DNA of 45,378 bases from Thiomicrospira sp. (GCA_030826915.1 JAUUDE010000002.1:1-45378); one strand, 5' to 3'. Shown: positions 27,760-36,921, counted from the stretch's first letter. The notes: a model not told the origin generated them from the sequence alone. Numbers and translations: made by a program.

Positions 27760-27771
27760 ACCAGGCCTGGT
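27760..27771. repeat. 12-bp palindrome ACCAGGCCTGGT upstream of cysM
   Basis: An extended copy of the window-wide CAGGCCTG palindrome, 35 bases upstream of the cysM start, where it could lie in the leader or promoter. Confidence 0.7.
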
Positions 27772-27781
27772 AACTCTTAAA

Positions 27782-27889
27782 AAGAGGATAAGAACAATCC
27801 TAAAGCCATAAGTCCTAGCGTAATAAGGTTTATTATGACATTCATTGCAAAAATAGGCATAAGATTGTTGTGTTATTGCTTATCCTCTT
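27782..27889. repeat. 108-bp nested inverted-repeat element
   Basis: Outer arms AAGAGGATAAG (27782-27792) and CTTATCCTCTT (27879-27889) pair perfectly. Continuing inward AACAATC (27793-27799) pairs with GATTGTT (27863-27869), leaving a 9-nt bulge. A separate hairpin TAATAA-GGT-TTATTA lies inside (27821-27835). It could be a structured RNA, a small miniature inverted-repeat element, or a leader element for cysM. I see no target duplication. Confidence 0.6.
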
Positions 27890-28143
27890 ACAGTTTTCTC
27901 AACACTGAAAACACAATCAACAAACTACCAAAACCCAACCAAGCAGTTGATGGGAAATAAAACCACCACATTACTACCCTAAAGAAATATAGGCTAACCC
28001 AGTAAAAGCAGCAAATACCTGATTCCCTTGCTCAAGAGTTATTTGCATTAATATATTGAAACGCCCTACCTCTTTATCTGCTTGTCGGTCTGGTATTTGG
28101 TTTAATAACAAGAGATTGTTCACAAAAAAGAAAAGTAACTGTA

Positions 28144-28159
28144 TGGCATTAAATATGCT
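28144..28159 (+). promoter_or_regulatory. Sigma-54-like promoter motif upstream of the chemoreceptor gene
   Basis: TGGCATTAAATATGCT has the invariant GG and GC pairs ten bases apart and TGGCA on the left. Three consensus positions are off. It is 145 bases before the start codon. Motility genes often use alternative sigma factors, but this is tentative. Confidence 0.3.
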
Positions 28160-28303
28160 TTCCTACTTTTTAACAAACTTATCATTACAGCTAATTTTAT
28201 ATGAATACAGCGGTGAATAATTAAAATTGTATCCTTAAAATAATGTAAACCGGTTTATTCAGAAAGATGAAGTTTCAATACCTATGATTCTAGGAAAACT
28301 GTC

Positions 28304-30756
28304 ATGCTAGCCAATGCATCTCTTAAAACAAAAGTTCTCATTTCAGCCTCTACAATAGGTTTGATAGCGGCAACCATATTGGGTATGGTTATCTACGCAA
28401 CATCAGTAGCTCCGATTCAACATGAAGAAAGACAAAGAATCATTACTGAAATGACTGATTACATTAACAGTCAAATCAACCTCAAGATTCAAGCAGGTAT
28501 TTTAGGCTCAACCTCTTTGTCTATTGAAGAAAAGATCATTGAAGCACTAGAAGTTGAAGAGCGTGAAGAGATTATTCCAACTCTTTCAGGAATTCGTGAC
28601 AAGTTTAAAAGCCAAACAGACTACAAAAACATTCAAACTCAACTTATCACTGCAGACGGCCGCTCTATGGTCAAATCTTGGGATTTAAACAGTTATGGTC
28701 AAAACCTTACAAGCAACCCACTTATAAGAAATGCTATGGAGCACAAAAAAGTGGCCAGTGGATTCTCTTAGTTGACAGAGAGTATGTTAAAAACCGCTAT
28801 GGAAGCATGCCTGTCATAGATAAAAACACTACATTGACTGATAAATATGTTGTGGCTAATGACAAATGGTTTCCAAAAGAGGTAGTAAATTTTGCTAAAT
28901 CAGCTTTCCAACCAGTCGATGGAGAGTCAAATTCCGTTTATACGCATGATGACAAGGCATTAATCGATATTCCTGCCCTTGATGAAGAAGGCAAAGTCTT
29001 TGGTCGTCACCTATTTATTTTGGATAAAGAACAGTATGAAGCCCCCATTGATGCTGCGGTTTCAGCAGCTCAAATTTCATTAGCAGGGATCCTTTTAGCT
29101 ATCTTATTATTAACGTTGGCAATCATATATATTGTAAGCCGATTGGTTATTTCACCGTTACAACTTGTTCAACAAAATACATCAAAAATACTGCAAACAG
29201 GTAATTTCAGCATTCGAAATCAGGTTAAATCTCAAGACGAAGTGGGTAAAACCTCTCAAGCGATTAATAACCTGTTAGAAAGAATCGGTATTGCTCTAAA
29301 AGAAGCCAATCAAACCGTTTATGCCATATCACAAGGTGATTTTACCACTCGTATATCAGGTAATTACCAAGGCGATTTAGAACAACTTAAAACAGGCATT
29401 AATTCAAGTACTGAAACCATTTCATCTGTAATGGATAAGCTTTCTACGGCAATGATTACCATGCGCGAAGGTCAATATAACACCGAAATTAAAACAGACA
29501 ACACAACTGGTAGCTACAAAGCAATGCTGGAAAATGCAGCCCAAGCTTTCACAGAGACCAACTTAGTTATCTCGGAAATTAACAGCGTTATTATGGAGAT
29601 GCAAAGAGGAAACTTTGACGCTCGTGTAACCATTGATGCAAAAGGTGATTTAGATACGTTAAAAACACACATTAATGAATCCATGCATAACTTAAACTCT
29701 GCAATCAATGATATATCTATTGTGGTCACGGCATTAAGTGATGGTGATTTAACCAAAGCCATCAGCAACCAATACCTTGGAGACTTATTAAAATTAAAAG
29801 AAGCGACTAACCAGTCTATAGCAAACCTCTCTGGAATAGTATCTAAAGCCGTTCAGTCAGGTATTGTGGTTAATAATGAAGCAAATAGTTTATCCCAAGG
29901 TGCTGAAGTGTTAAGTGAAAAGGTTCAACAACAAGCCGCGGCTGTTGAGGAAACATCAGCAACAATGGAAGAGATGAATGCTGCTGTACAGAACAACACA
30001 GAGAACGCAAGCCAAGCTGCTGAAGTGGTAGAAAGGGTTCAAACTGAATCTGAACAGGCCAGCCAAGTTATGAGCCGCACAATTGAAGCAATGAATAGCA
30101 TTCAAGACTCAAGTAATGAAATTGCCGATATTGTTACTCTAATTGACAGTATTGCTTTCCAAACAAATCTTCTTGCCCTTAATGCGGCGGTAGAAGCTGC
30201 TCGTGCTGGTGAGCATGGTAGAGGTTTTGCTGTTGTTGCAGGTGAAGTGCGTGCTCTCGCTCAAAAGTCAGCAGATGCTGCTAAAGACATTAAACATTTA
30301 ATCGATTCAAGTGTACAAAGAATAGGACAAGGAACAAAACTGGCGAGTGAATCAGGTGAAGTAATTCAGGGCATCACAGATTCTATTAATGACGTAGCAA
30401 CAATGATTCATCAAATCAATACAGCTTCTCAGGAACAAGCTGAAGGTATTTCACAGGTTCACCAAGCCATAAATGATATCGACTCAGCCACTCAAGCCAA
30501 TGCTAGCTTAGTTGATCAAACATCAGATTCGGCTCAAAACATGAGACAACAGGCCAATGAACTAAACGAAAACATGGCCTTCTTTAAAACAAATCATGTT
30601 GCACCAATGAGCATGACTACTGCGTCAAAACCTGCCTACGCCCTAGTAAACACTAGGCAAGTTGCTTCTCAACCTACTAGATCAGTAACCAAAACAGCAC
30701 AAAAACCGCAAGAACCCGCAAACAGTGGTAGCGATGATGAATGGTCGGATTTTTAA
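28304..30756 (+). pseudogene. Methyl-accepting chemotaxis protein, split by a frameshift
   Basis: The N-terminal part (28304-28771; TM1, then a periplasmic Cache-like sensor through [19 protein letters not shown]) hits a TAG. The protein continues one frame over as [21 protein letters not shown]2 ([19 protein letters not shown]), a series of HAMP-like modules and the signalling hairpin with [20 protein letters not shown], ending EWSDF like a CheR-tether motif (WxxF). Joined, it is about 816 residues. A lost base near 28768 would restore the frame. The downstream frame is open from 28678, but an independent start there would lack TM1 and most of the sensor. It could be decay, phase variation or a sequencing error. 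Confidence 0.8.
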
Positions 30757-30798
30757 AGCTATCGATTGAGAATCAAGCAAAGCAAGCTCTAAAAATAA

Positions 30799-30838
30799 AG
30801 TGCCTCCCTAAAAGTGAAAAACTAACTATGGAGGCACT
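30799..30838. terminator. Terminator between the chemoreceptor and the 286-residue protein gene
   Basis: Stem AGTGCCTCC/GGAGGCACT (30799-30807 and 30830-30838) with a 22-nt loop. The minus-strand side is followed by TTTATTTTT, the plus side by few T, so it serves the minus-strand gene best. Confidence 0.65.
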
Positions 30839-30854
30839 AAATTAAGAACAATAA

Positions 30855-31715
30855 CTATTCAACCACGTAACCATCTAAACGCTTATACCAGCCTTTTAAC
30901 CAACGATTTTCCATACGCTCTTTAGGTGCTAATTTTACTCTCAATTTTAACCTTAATTTTGCAGAATCTATCAACGCTTTAAGTAATTGTGTATCTGTGA
31001 TTTTATCAATTTCAATATCTCTAGCTAGCATAGAATCCAACACTGAAATCAAGCCCCACTGCTCACCTTGATACTGTTCATTTATATTGCCAAGTCCTTT
31101 AAAATTAACATAATCAATCAAGGCAAAGCGTCCAAGCTTAAAGGCTAGCATTCGGTTAATTATTTTTTGGTACTGCTTGCCTCTCTGCTTATCTAAGCTT
31201 AATAAAGCATTTTCAAAACGAACTGAAAATTGATTAACGATAAACTGAGCTTGATGACCTCGAGTGGATAACAACCACTGTTTCAATTCAATTAACCTAG
31301 CCGAATGTAAACTGTTGTCAAAGGCCCGCTTACTTTTCCAGGGCGAGACAAACGGAGAAAGCTCTACCATCCAAGACGGTGGGGATTTAAATTGAGCTAC
31401 ATATTCAAACATTGCCGGAAAAGTTTCATAGAAAGGCTCTCCTCCCTCACCCGTAAACCAAATAAAGTGCCCTATCCCCATAGATGGAAAGTCTTCACCT
31501 TCACCCCAAAAAGTTAGATTTTCTGGTTTAGACGCGCATTCATTTTGGTAAATTTTATCGCCAAGCCAACTCATCTCTGAATGAGAGATAGAATGAATAC
31601 TTGAGTAATTTAGAGTCTGTTTGGAATTTACTTCTGCTATACAGAAACTTGAATTAAAACAGAGAACAACGGCGAGCGTTGTTTGGTGAATGGAAGACTG
31701 AAACAAGCACTGCAT
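30855..31715 (-). CDS. Conserved secreted protein of unknown function
   Basis: A 286-residue protein with a probable signal peptide (hydrophobic TTLAVVLCFNSSFCIA). The rest is soluble with distinctive segments IYQNECASKPENLTFWGEGE, FPSMGIGHFIWFTGEGGEP, FALIDYVNFKGLGN and a C-terminal NRWLKGWYKRLDGY. I recall close relatives of this pattern as hypothetical proteins in other marine gammaproteobacteria but no named function. The conserved Glu and GIGHFIW patch recalls lysozyme-like hydrolases; that is only a guess. It is transcribed alone, after the GST gene on the same strand. Confidence 0.75.
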   Translation of the reverse strand: MQCLFQSSIHQTTLAVVLCFNSSFCIAEVNSKQTLNYSSIHSISHSEMSWLGDKIYQNECASKPENLTFWGEGEDFPSMGIGHFIWFTGEGGEPFYETFPAMFEYVAQFKSPPSWMVELSPFVSPWKSKRAFDNSLHSARLIELKQWLLSTRGHQAQFIVNQFSVRFENALLSLDKQRGKQYQKIINRMLAFKLGRFALIDYVNFKGLGNINEQYQGEQWGLISVLDSMLARDIEIDKITDTQLLKALIDSAKLRLKLRVKLAPKERMENRWLKGWYKRLDGYVVE

Positions 31716-31776
31716 TTTATAAGAACTTTTTCAGGTTCTGAGTGAATAAAAGTACTTGCTTCATTAAATTGCTTCT

Positions 31777-32442
31777 TTAGTCAACAAGAAGTGTCGCTAA
31801 GTAGCCGTCCATATGCTTAACCATGCCTTTATACATCATAGGCAATTCAGGCACCACAGATTCTTGCACACAGTCTAAAGCAAGTAAGTTTTCTGACCAT
31901 TTAGCGAGTTTAGGCGTATTGGCTAACAAATCAATATTAGTTAATTTTTTTACAAAATTCATTCGCATAAACATTGGAGCATAAGCCGCATCAATCATAT
32001 TAAATTCAGAACCATTAAAAAAGCTACCACCAGAGTGAACCGCTTCTAATTGAGCTAACTTTTGCAAAACAACCGCACGTTTTTCATTTGAAACCGCTTC
32101 ATCTTTATTGGTAACCATTGGATGAAGTGCCATAAGAATATCGCCACCAAAACTGATCCATGCTCTATTTTTGGCTTTTACTAAAGGGTCAGTTGGTTGT
32201 AATGATGGTGGGGTAATTTCATCAACATATTCTTGAATAACAGAAGATTCAAACAGCACATCATTCCCTACTTTCAACACAGGAACTTGACCTAAAGGAG
32301 AGAGCTCTTTGAACCACTCTGGTGGGTTATTTAAGTCAATATAGGTAATGTCGAAATCAATATTCTTCTTCTTTAAAACAATCACGGCACGTTGAACAAA
32401 TGGACATAACTTAAAACTAATTAAGTCTAATTTAGCTGACAT
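31777..32442 (-). CDS. Glutathione S-transferase-family protein
   Basis: A 221-residue GST. The thioredoxin-like N-terminal domain has the CPF motif at residues 13-15, where Cys or Ser is the catalytic or glutathione-contacting residue, and the cis-Pro segment LGQVPVLKVGNDVLFESSVI that binds glutathione. An all-helical C-terminal domain with the conserved NMIDAAYAPMF hydrophobic staple follows. The Cys form suggests an omega/beta-like or glutaredoxin-related role. Substrate is unknown. It is separated from the upstream ferredoxin gene by a terminator. Confidence 0.9.
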   Translation of the reverse strand: MSAKLDLISFKLCPFVQRAVIVLKKKNIDFDITYIDLNNPPEWFKELSPLGQVPVLKVGNDVLFESSVIQEYVDEITPPSLQPTDPLVKAKNRAWISFGGDILMALHPMVTNKDEAVSNEKRAVVLQKLAQLEAVHSGGSFFNGSEFNMIDAAYAPMFMRMNFVKKLTNIDLLANTPKLAKWSENLLALDCVQESVVPELPMMYKGMVKHMDGYLATLLVD

Positions 32443-32533
32443 AAATCTTCCTTAAAATAAAAAGGCATCTCTAGGGTACATTCTTAATACTCTTAAAACC
32501 TAGAAATAGATTGGGTTTACAAAAGATTAAAAC

Positions 32534-32604
32534 ATAAAAAAAGACCACTTGGTATACCCATTCTGAATTTTACTTTTCAGGATTAGGTATGCCTTGTGGC
32601 CTTA
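32534..32604 (-). terminator. Terminator after the trhP-yfhL unit
   Basis: Long imperfect stem (32543-32558 with 32586-32601, three mismatches in 16 pairs) followed on the minus strand by seven T. It ends the transcript of the ferredoxin gene before the GST gene. Confidence 0.7.
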
Positions 32605-32629
32605 ATTAATATAGTTGAAAATAAACTTT

Positions 32630-32887
32630 TTAGATTTTGTCTGATTTAACCAATTCTGTGAATTTTTCATATAAAGTTTCATGGTCTTCAACTCTATTCG
32701 GGTCGGTAATAATGACATCCAATGGGCAAACACTGATACAAGTTGGGTTATCATAAAACCCAACGCATTCGGTACATAAATCTGGATTGATTTCATAGAT
32801 TTTATCTCCCATATAAATCGCTTTATTTGGGCATTCAGGCTCACACATATCGCAATTTATACAGCCTTTAAGAATCTTCAACGCCAT
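32630..32887 (-). CDS. yfhL: YfhL-type 2[4Fe-4S] ferredoxin
   Basis: An 85-residue ferredoxin. The first cluster uses C9, C12, C15 with C19 (GCINCDMCEPECP). The second uses C38, C41, C50 and C54 and has the spaced CxxC-x8-C-x3-C pattern (CTECVGFYDNPTC then VCP) plus a C-terminal helix, as in the YfhL group. It starts 5 bases after trhP ends, so the two are co-transcribed. It is a plausible electron donor for the U32 hydroxylase, which is inference from gene linkage. Confidence 0.9.
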   Translation of the reverse strand: MALKILKGCINCDMCEPECPNKAIYMGDKIYEINPDLCTECVGFYDNPTCISVCPLDVIITDPNRVEDHETLYEKFTELVKSDKI

Positions 32888-32892
32888 GATTT

Positions 32893-34422
32893 TTACCCGT
32901 TAGCCTTCGCTGCATTACGGTTAATTTCGTCTTTCGCTTCTTGTTCTTGTTTGGTTTTTTTAGCCGCTGCATCACGCTTAACGTCACCACCCCAAGATTC
33001 ATTACGCATCACTAAACAGAATTTAAGCACAGAATCATCCAAATCTTTAAACGGGTTTGGAATACGCACAATCCAACCTGAACCTTTTGCGCAATCCACT
33101 ACTTCATCATGGTGTGTTTGCATATGGTTTAACACCATAGAAACGTTTCCAGCTGGGCTCATAATTTCAATTGAATCGCCTACGCAGAACTTGTTCTTAA
33201 CATCAATTTCTAAGAACGACTTACCATCACGCTCAACCACATCAGTCACTTCTCCCACAAAACGCTGATGCTCTGACTTAGAGACACCGTATTCATAGTT
33301 TTGATACTCTGAATGCACGTGACGACGTAAGAAACCTTCAGTATAACCACGGCTAGCTAGGCTTTCTAAGTCCGTTAATAGGGTTTGGTCAAATTCTTTA
33401 CCTTCTAACGCATCATCAATCGCTTTACGATAAACTTGTGCTGTTCTAGCCACATAGTAATGAGACTTAGTACGTCCTTCGATTTTTAGTGAATGTACAC
33501 CCATATCAACTAACTCAGGAATCAGTTCAACCGCACGAAGATCTTTTGAGTTCATGATATAAGTACCATGCTCATCTTCAAATGCTGGCATTAACTCACC
33601 AGGCCTGCCCTCTTCTTCAAGAAGCATCGCCATTTCTGTGGTTTCACCTAAACCTAAGGTCGGTTCAGGCGTATTACTTGTAACCTCTGGAGCAGCTCTA
33701 TCGGTACTGCCTGTCAAATCGGTAATATTCTCTACTTCAATACGTGGCGTACCAACTACATCACCGGTTTCATCTTCTTTGGCTTCATAGGTGTTGTAGT
33801 TCCAACGGCAAGCATTAGTGCAAGTTCCTTGGTTTGCATCGCGTTTATTGATGTAACCAGATAGAAGACAGCGGCCAGAATAAGCAATACACAAAGCCCC
33901 GTGAACAAAAACTTCCAGTTCCATCTCTGGTACTTTTTCACGAATTTCACGAATTTCAGCAATGGATAATTCGCGAGAAAGTACCACACGGCGTACACCA
34001 TTTTGATACCAAAACTTTACCGTAGCCCAGTTTACCGCATTGGATTGAACCGATAGGTGAATCTCTTGTTCTGGGAACTTCTCATGAACCATTGCAATCA
34101 GGCCTGGGTCAGACATGATTAAAGCATCCGGTTTCATTGCTATAACCGGCTCAATGTCTTTCATGTAAGTATTCACTTTAGAGTTATGTGCGGCAATGTT
34201 ACTCACTACATAAAACTTCTTGCCAAGCTCATGAGCACGAGCAATCCCTTTGGCTAGATTCTCTTCATCAAACTCATTATTTCTAACACGAAGACTGTAA
34301 CGAGGTTGGCCTGCATAAACGGCATCAGCACCGTAGGCAAAGGCATATTCCATGTTTTTGGTTGTGCCGGCGGGCGATAAAAGTTCTGATACAACACGTG
34401 TATTAAGGTTGTCTGCTTTCAA
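32893..34422 (-). CDS. trhP: TrhP (YegQ), U32-family tRNA uridine-34 hydroxylase
   Basis: TrhP forms 5-hydroxyuridine at tRNA position 34, the precursor of cmo5U, with prephenate and an iron-sulfur cluster in E. coli. The 509-residue protein shows the U32 start ELLSPAGTTKNMEYAFAYGA, YAGQPRYSLRVRNNEF, the cysteine-bearing HGALCIAYSGRCLLSGYIN and QGTCTNACRW, and EDEHGTYIMNSKDLRAVE. It has an extra stretch at about residues 215-265 and a basic, low-complexity C-terminal tail (RDAAAKKTKQEQEAK), making it longer than the E. coli protein. Start is TTG at 34422, with AGGAGA six bases upstream. Confidence 0.93.
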   Translation of the reverse strand: MKADNLNTRVVSELLSPAGTTKNMEYAFAYGADAVYAGQPRYSLRVRNNEFDEENLAKGIARAHELGKKFYVVSNIAAHNSKVNTYMKDIEPVIAMKPDALIMSDPGLIAMVHEKFPEQEIHLSVQSNAVNWATVKFWYQNGVRRVVLSRELSIAEIREIREKVPEMELEVFVHGALCIAYSGRCLLSGYINKRDANQGTCTNACRWNYNTYEAKEDETGDVVGTPRIEVENITDLTGSTDRAAPEVTSNTPEPTLGLGETTEMAMLLEEEGRPGELMPAFEDEHGTYIMNSKDLRAVELIPELVDMGVHSLKIEGRTKSHYYVARTAQVYRKAIDDALEGKEFDQTLLTDLESLASRGYTEGFLRRHVHSEYQNYEYGVSKSEHQRFVGEVTDVVERDGKSFLEIDVKNKFCVGDSIEIMSPAGNVSMVLNHMQTHHDEVVDCAKGSGWIVRIPNPFKDLDDSVLKFCLVMRNESWGGDVKRDAAAKKTKQEQEAKDEINRNAAKANG

Positions 34423-34467
34423 GGCAAATCTCCTAAAATAATGAATTTGATTAACTGAGCGCGTATT

Positions 34468-34968
34468 CTATACTAAATGAGATATTTTTTCTTGCCAAAA
34501 CAACCGTTTATCTTCTGCGGTTATTGCCGCATTGGCTGGACTGGTTGATGATAAAACAATGTATTCAATATCATCTGGAATAGACTGCTGTTTGATAACG
34601 TAACGTTTAAAGAGTTGTTCGGCTTTTTTACCATTGAAACAGATGGTTTTAATACTTGGATATTTTTCTAAAAGCATTTCAAAATCATTTGCTTGCGGAT
34701 TTTTAATAGCCGAATCCAAACTACCTTGTCGCTCACAAGCCGCTAACACATCCCAAAGCACCAGGCCTGCTTGTCGAATCAAGGCTGTTTTATCCTCATC
34801 AGAGTCAATTGGTAAATCAAAGATTGAACTCATAATTGGCCAAAAAGCGTTTCTGGGATGTGCATAGTAAAAAGCTTGATTAAGTGATTCAACACTAGGC
34901 ATAGTGCCCAAAATCAAAACTTTGGGTTTAGCGGAGATAATGGGGTCAAACCCCAAACATAAAGACAT
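34468..34968 (-). CDS. DNA-deoxyinosine glycosylase (uracil-DNA glycosylase superfamily)
   Basis: A 166-residue member of the UDG superfamily. The N-terminal motif LILGTMPSVESL, the segment AFYYAHPRNAFWPIM and the C-terminal LSSTSPANA are those of the hypoxanthine/deoxyinosine glycosylase group rather than classical Ung. It would remove deaminated adenine (hypoxanthine) from DNA. It is the last gene of its strand before the intergenic gap following rimO. Family placement is by motif; exact substrate is inferred. Confidence 0.82.
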   Translation of the reverse strand: MSLCLGFDPIISAKPKVLILGTMPSVESLNQAFYYAHPRNAFWPIMSSIFDLPIDSDEDKTALIRQAGLVLWDVLAACERQGSLDSAIKNPQANDFEMLLEKYPSIKTICFNGKKAEQLFKRYVIKQQSIPDDIEYIVLSSTSPANAAITAEDKRLFWQEKISHLV

Positions 34969-35065
34969 AAGAGTGCTTTGTTAAAATTTAAGTAAAGCAA
35001 TGATAACGCAAAGAAGGAGCAAGTTCATTGAAATAGAATGTAATCAATGGCAAATAAAAATACAA

Positions 35066-35090
35066 AAAAGGCTCTAATTTGGAGCCTTTT
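35066..35090 (-). terminator. Terminator after rimO
   Basis: Stem AAAAGGCTC/GAGCCTTTT (35066-35074 and 35082-35090) with a 7-nt loop; on the minus strand a T-run follows (35069-35064). It lies 25 bases after the rimO stop. Confidence 0.85.
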
Positions 35091-35114
35091 CAGTCAATAA
35101 AATCTTATTTTTTA

Positions 35115-36488
35115 CTAACCCAGTTCAATATAAGAACTTTCTTGAGTCACAAATTCATCAACCGGTTTTGCCCAGAGGTCATATTCATCCGCACCAATAA
35201 TCTCAACCGTAACAAACTGCCCTGGCTGAAGATGAAACGCATCATCAATAAACACCATACCATCAATCTCTGGTGCATCCGCCATTGAACGTGCTACTGC
35301 TCCCTTATCGTCAATTTCATCAACCAGCACCTTCATGACTTTGCCCACTTTGGCTTGCATTTTTTCAGCACTGATTTTCTGCTGTAATTGCATAAAACGG
35401 TCATAACGCTCTTGTTTGATTTCATCAGGCACTTGCTCAGCAATCTCATTGGCCGTTGCGCCATCAACTGGTGAATACTGGAAGCAACCTACTCTATCCA
35501 ATTGCGCTTCTTTAAGAAAATCTAACAAATCCTCAAACTCTTCTTCAGTCTCACCAGGGAAACCAACAATAAAAGTAGAACGAATGGTTAAATCCGGTAC
35601 CGCTTCACGCCATTTTTTAATACGTTCCAGTGTTTTTTCTACATTCCCTGGGCGTTTCATCGCTTTTAAGACACGAGGGTTAGCGTGTTGCAGCGGCATA
35701 TCTAAATACGGCAATATTTTACCCTCTGCCATTAATGGAATAACCTCTTCCACATTTGGGTAAGGGTAAACATAGTGTAAACGTACCCAAAACTCATCTA
35801 CCCCCCCCATTTCACCTAGGGCTTCAGATAAACCTACCATAGACGTTTTGGTTGGACGCCCTTCGGCAAATTCGGTTTTGTATTTTACATCCACACCGTA
35901 AGCCGCCGTGTCTTGAGAAACCACCAATAACTCTTTAACACCTGCTTCTTTCAAACGTTTTGCTTCATTAATCACATCTGCAACTGGGCGGCTAACTAAA
36001 TCACCACGCATCGATGGAATAATGCAAAAGGTACATCTATGGTTACACCCTTCGGATATTTTTAAGTACGCGAAATGTTTTGGCGTTAATTTAATTCCTT
36101 GCGGTGGCACTAAATCAACAAACGGATTATGTTTTGGTGGTTCAACAACATCGTGTACCGCAGTTAACACTTCTTCATAGGCTGCAGGCCCTGAAACCGC
36201 TAAAACTTTAGGGTGCACTTCGGTAATTTGATCTTCTTTCGCGCCTAAACAACCTGTAACAATGACCTTACCATTTTCTTCCAAAGCCTCACCAATCGTA
36301 TCCAATGACTCTTGCACTGCACTATCAATAAAACCACACGTATTCACAATGACTGTGTCGGCATCTTGATAGCTATTGGTAAGTTGATAACCTTCTGTTC
36401 TTAACTGGGTTAAGATTCGTTCACTATCCACTGTGGCTTTTGGGCATCCCAGACTTATGACACCTACGGTAGGCTGTTGTTTTGACAT
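35115..36488 (-). CDS. rimO: RimO, ribosomal protein S12 methylthiotransferase
   Basis: RimO adds a methylthio group to an Asp of S12 with radical SAM chemistry. Three domains are evident: the N-terminal UPF0004 domain with cluster cysteines ([35 protein letters not shown]), the radical SAM core with CNHRCTFC, and a C-terminal TRAM domain ending [15 protein letters not shown]. The length of 457 is typical. It is transcribed on the minus strand next to the Cys-rich mini-gene. Confidence 0.95.
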   Translation of the reverse strand: MSKQQPTVGVISLGCPKATVDSERILTQLRTEGYQLTNSYQDADTVIVNTCGFIDSAVQESLDTIGEALEENGKVIVTGCLGAKEDQITEVHPKVLAVSGPAAYEEVLTAVHDVVEPPKHNPFVDLVPPQGIKLTPKHFAYLKISEGCNHRCTFCIIPSMRGDLVSRPVADVINEAKRLKEAGVKELLVVSQDTAAYGVDVKYKTEFAEGRPTKTSMVGLSEALGEMGGVDEFWVRLHYVYPYPNVEEVIPLMAEGKILPYLDMPLQHANPRVLKAMKRPGNVEKTLERIKKWREAVPDLTIRSTFIVGFPGETEEEFEDLLDFLKEAQLDRVGCFQYSPVDGATANEIAEQVPDEIKQERYDRFMQLQQKISAEKMQAKVGKVMKVLVDEIDDKGAVARSMADAPEIDGMVFIDDAFHLQPGQFVTVEIIGADEYDLWAKPVDEFVTQESSYIELG

Positions 36489-36552
36489 GCTAACTACTCT
36501 CCTAAAATTTCAGTTGTGGTATTTTAACTGATTAAGCCTAGAAGAGATATAT

Positions 36553-36811
36553 TTAGCGAGCCATGTCCCTATCACTTTGAACCGATACCAAATTGTGTTG
36601 ATGAATATGTTTCATTTCCCTAAAAGTCTGTTTTATTGCACACGAGCTTTGCAAATCACATTGATGGCAATTTTTAGGCTGACACATTTTTAAACAGAGT
36701 AGTTTCAACAACGACTTAGTTTCGTTATCCAAACAGCGAATATCACTTGGATGAAGAAAACCTGCTTCCACAATTTTTAGCTAATTGCTCTGACTTAATT
36801 TCAATTTTCAT
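36553..36811 (-). pseudogene. Small Cys-rich protein, frameshifted in an A5 run
   Basis: Removing one A from the run at 36774-36778 joins an ATG start at 36811 (MKIEIKSEQLAK) to IVEAGFLHPSDIRCLDNETK, giving a smooth 85-residue protein ending in a Cys cluster (LKLLCLKMCQPKNCHQCDL, then CAIKQTF). As it stands only an internal GTG-started 72-residue piece is open. The cysteines (CxxxC, CxxC, then C) suggest a metal or Fe-S site. AGGTG precedes the ATG. The gene is divergent from fbpABC across a Fur box, hinting at iron regulation. I do not recognise a named family. Confidence 0.6.
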
Positions 36812-36891
36812 ACTTAAACACCTATTTAGTCGACTATTTAACCTATATTTAATTCAAACTTGTCTTTGTTTAAAAAGTTTAAGGATTTTTC

Positions 36892-36921
36892 TTGTAAATA
36901 GCAATCATTATCATTTACAAT
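36892..36921 (+). promoter_or_regulatory. fbpA: Promoter of fbpABC with embedded Fur box
   Basis: TTGTAA (36892-36897) and TACAAT (36916-36921) stand 18 bases apart. Between them 36894-36912 matches the 19-bp Fur consensus at 14 positions, including AATCATTATC perfectly. Repression by iron-loaded Fur is the expected control of the iron-transport genes and perhaps of the divergent Cys-rich gene. Confidence 0.65.

Larger units (their letters stand above)
27726..28303. other. Non-coding region between cysM and the chemoreceptor
   Basis: A 578-bp A+T-rich gap between divergent genes. It holds the palindrome ACCAGGCCTGGT at 27760-27771, a nested inverted-repeat element at 27782-27889, a small hairpin (GTTTTC/GAAAAC near 27892-27911) and a sigma-54-like motif near 28144. 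No convincing small open reading frame was seen. Confidence 0.7.

Noticed and set aside
28744-28752. Programmed -1 frameshift in the chemoreceptor at the A6 run
   Set aside because: The heptamer in the zero frame is C-AAA-AAA, which re-pairs poorly after a -1 slip, and the resulting junction is less like the family than a lost base near 28768; kept only as an alternative.
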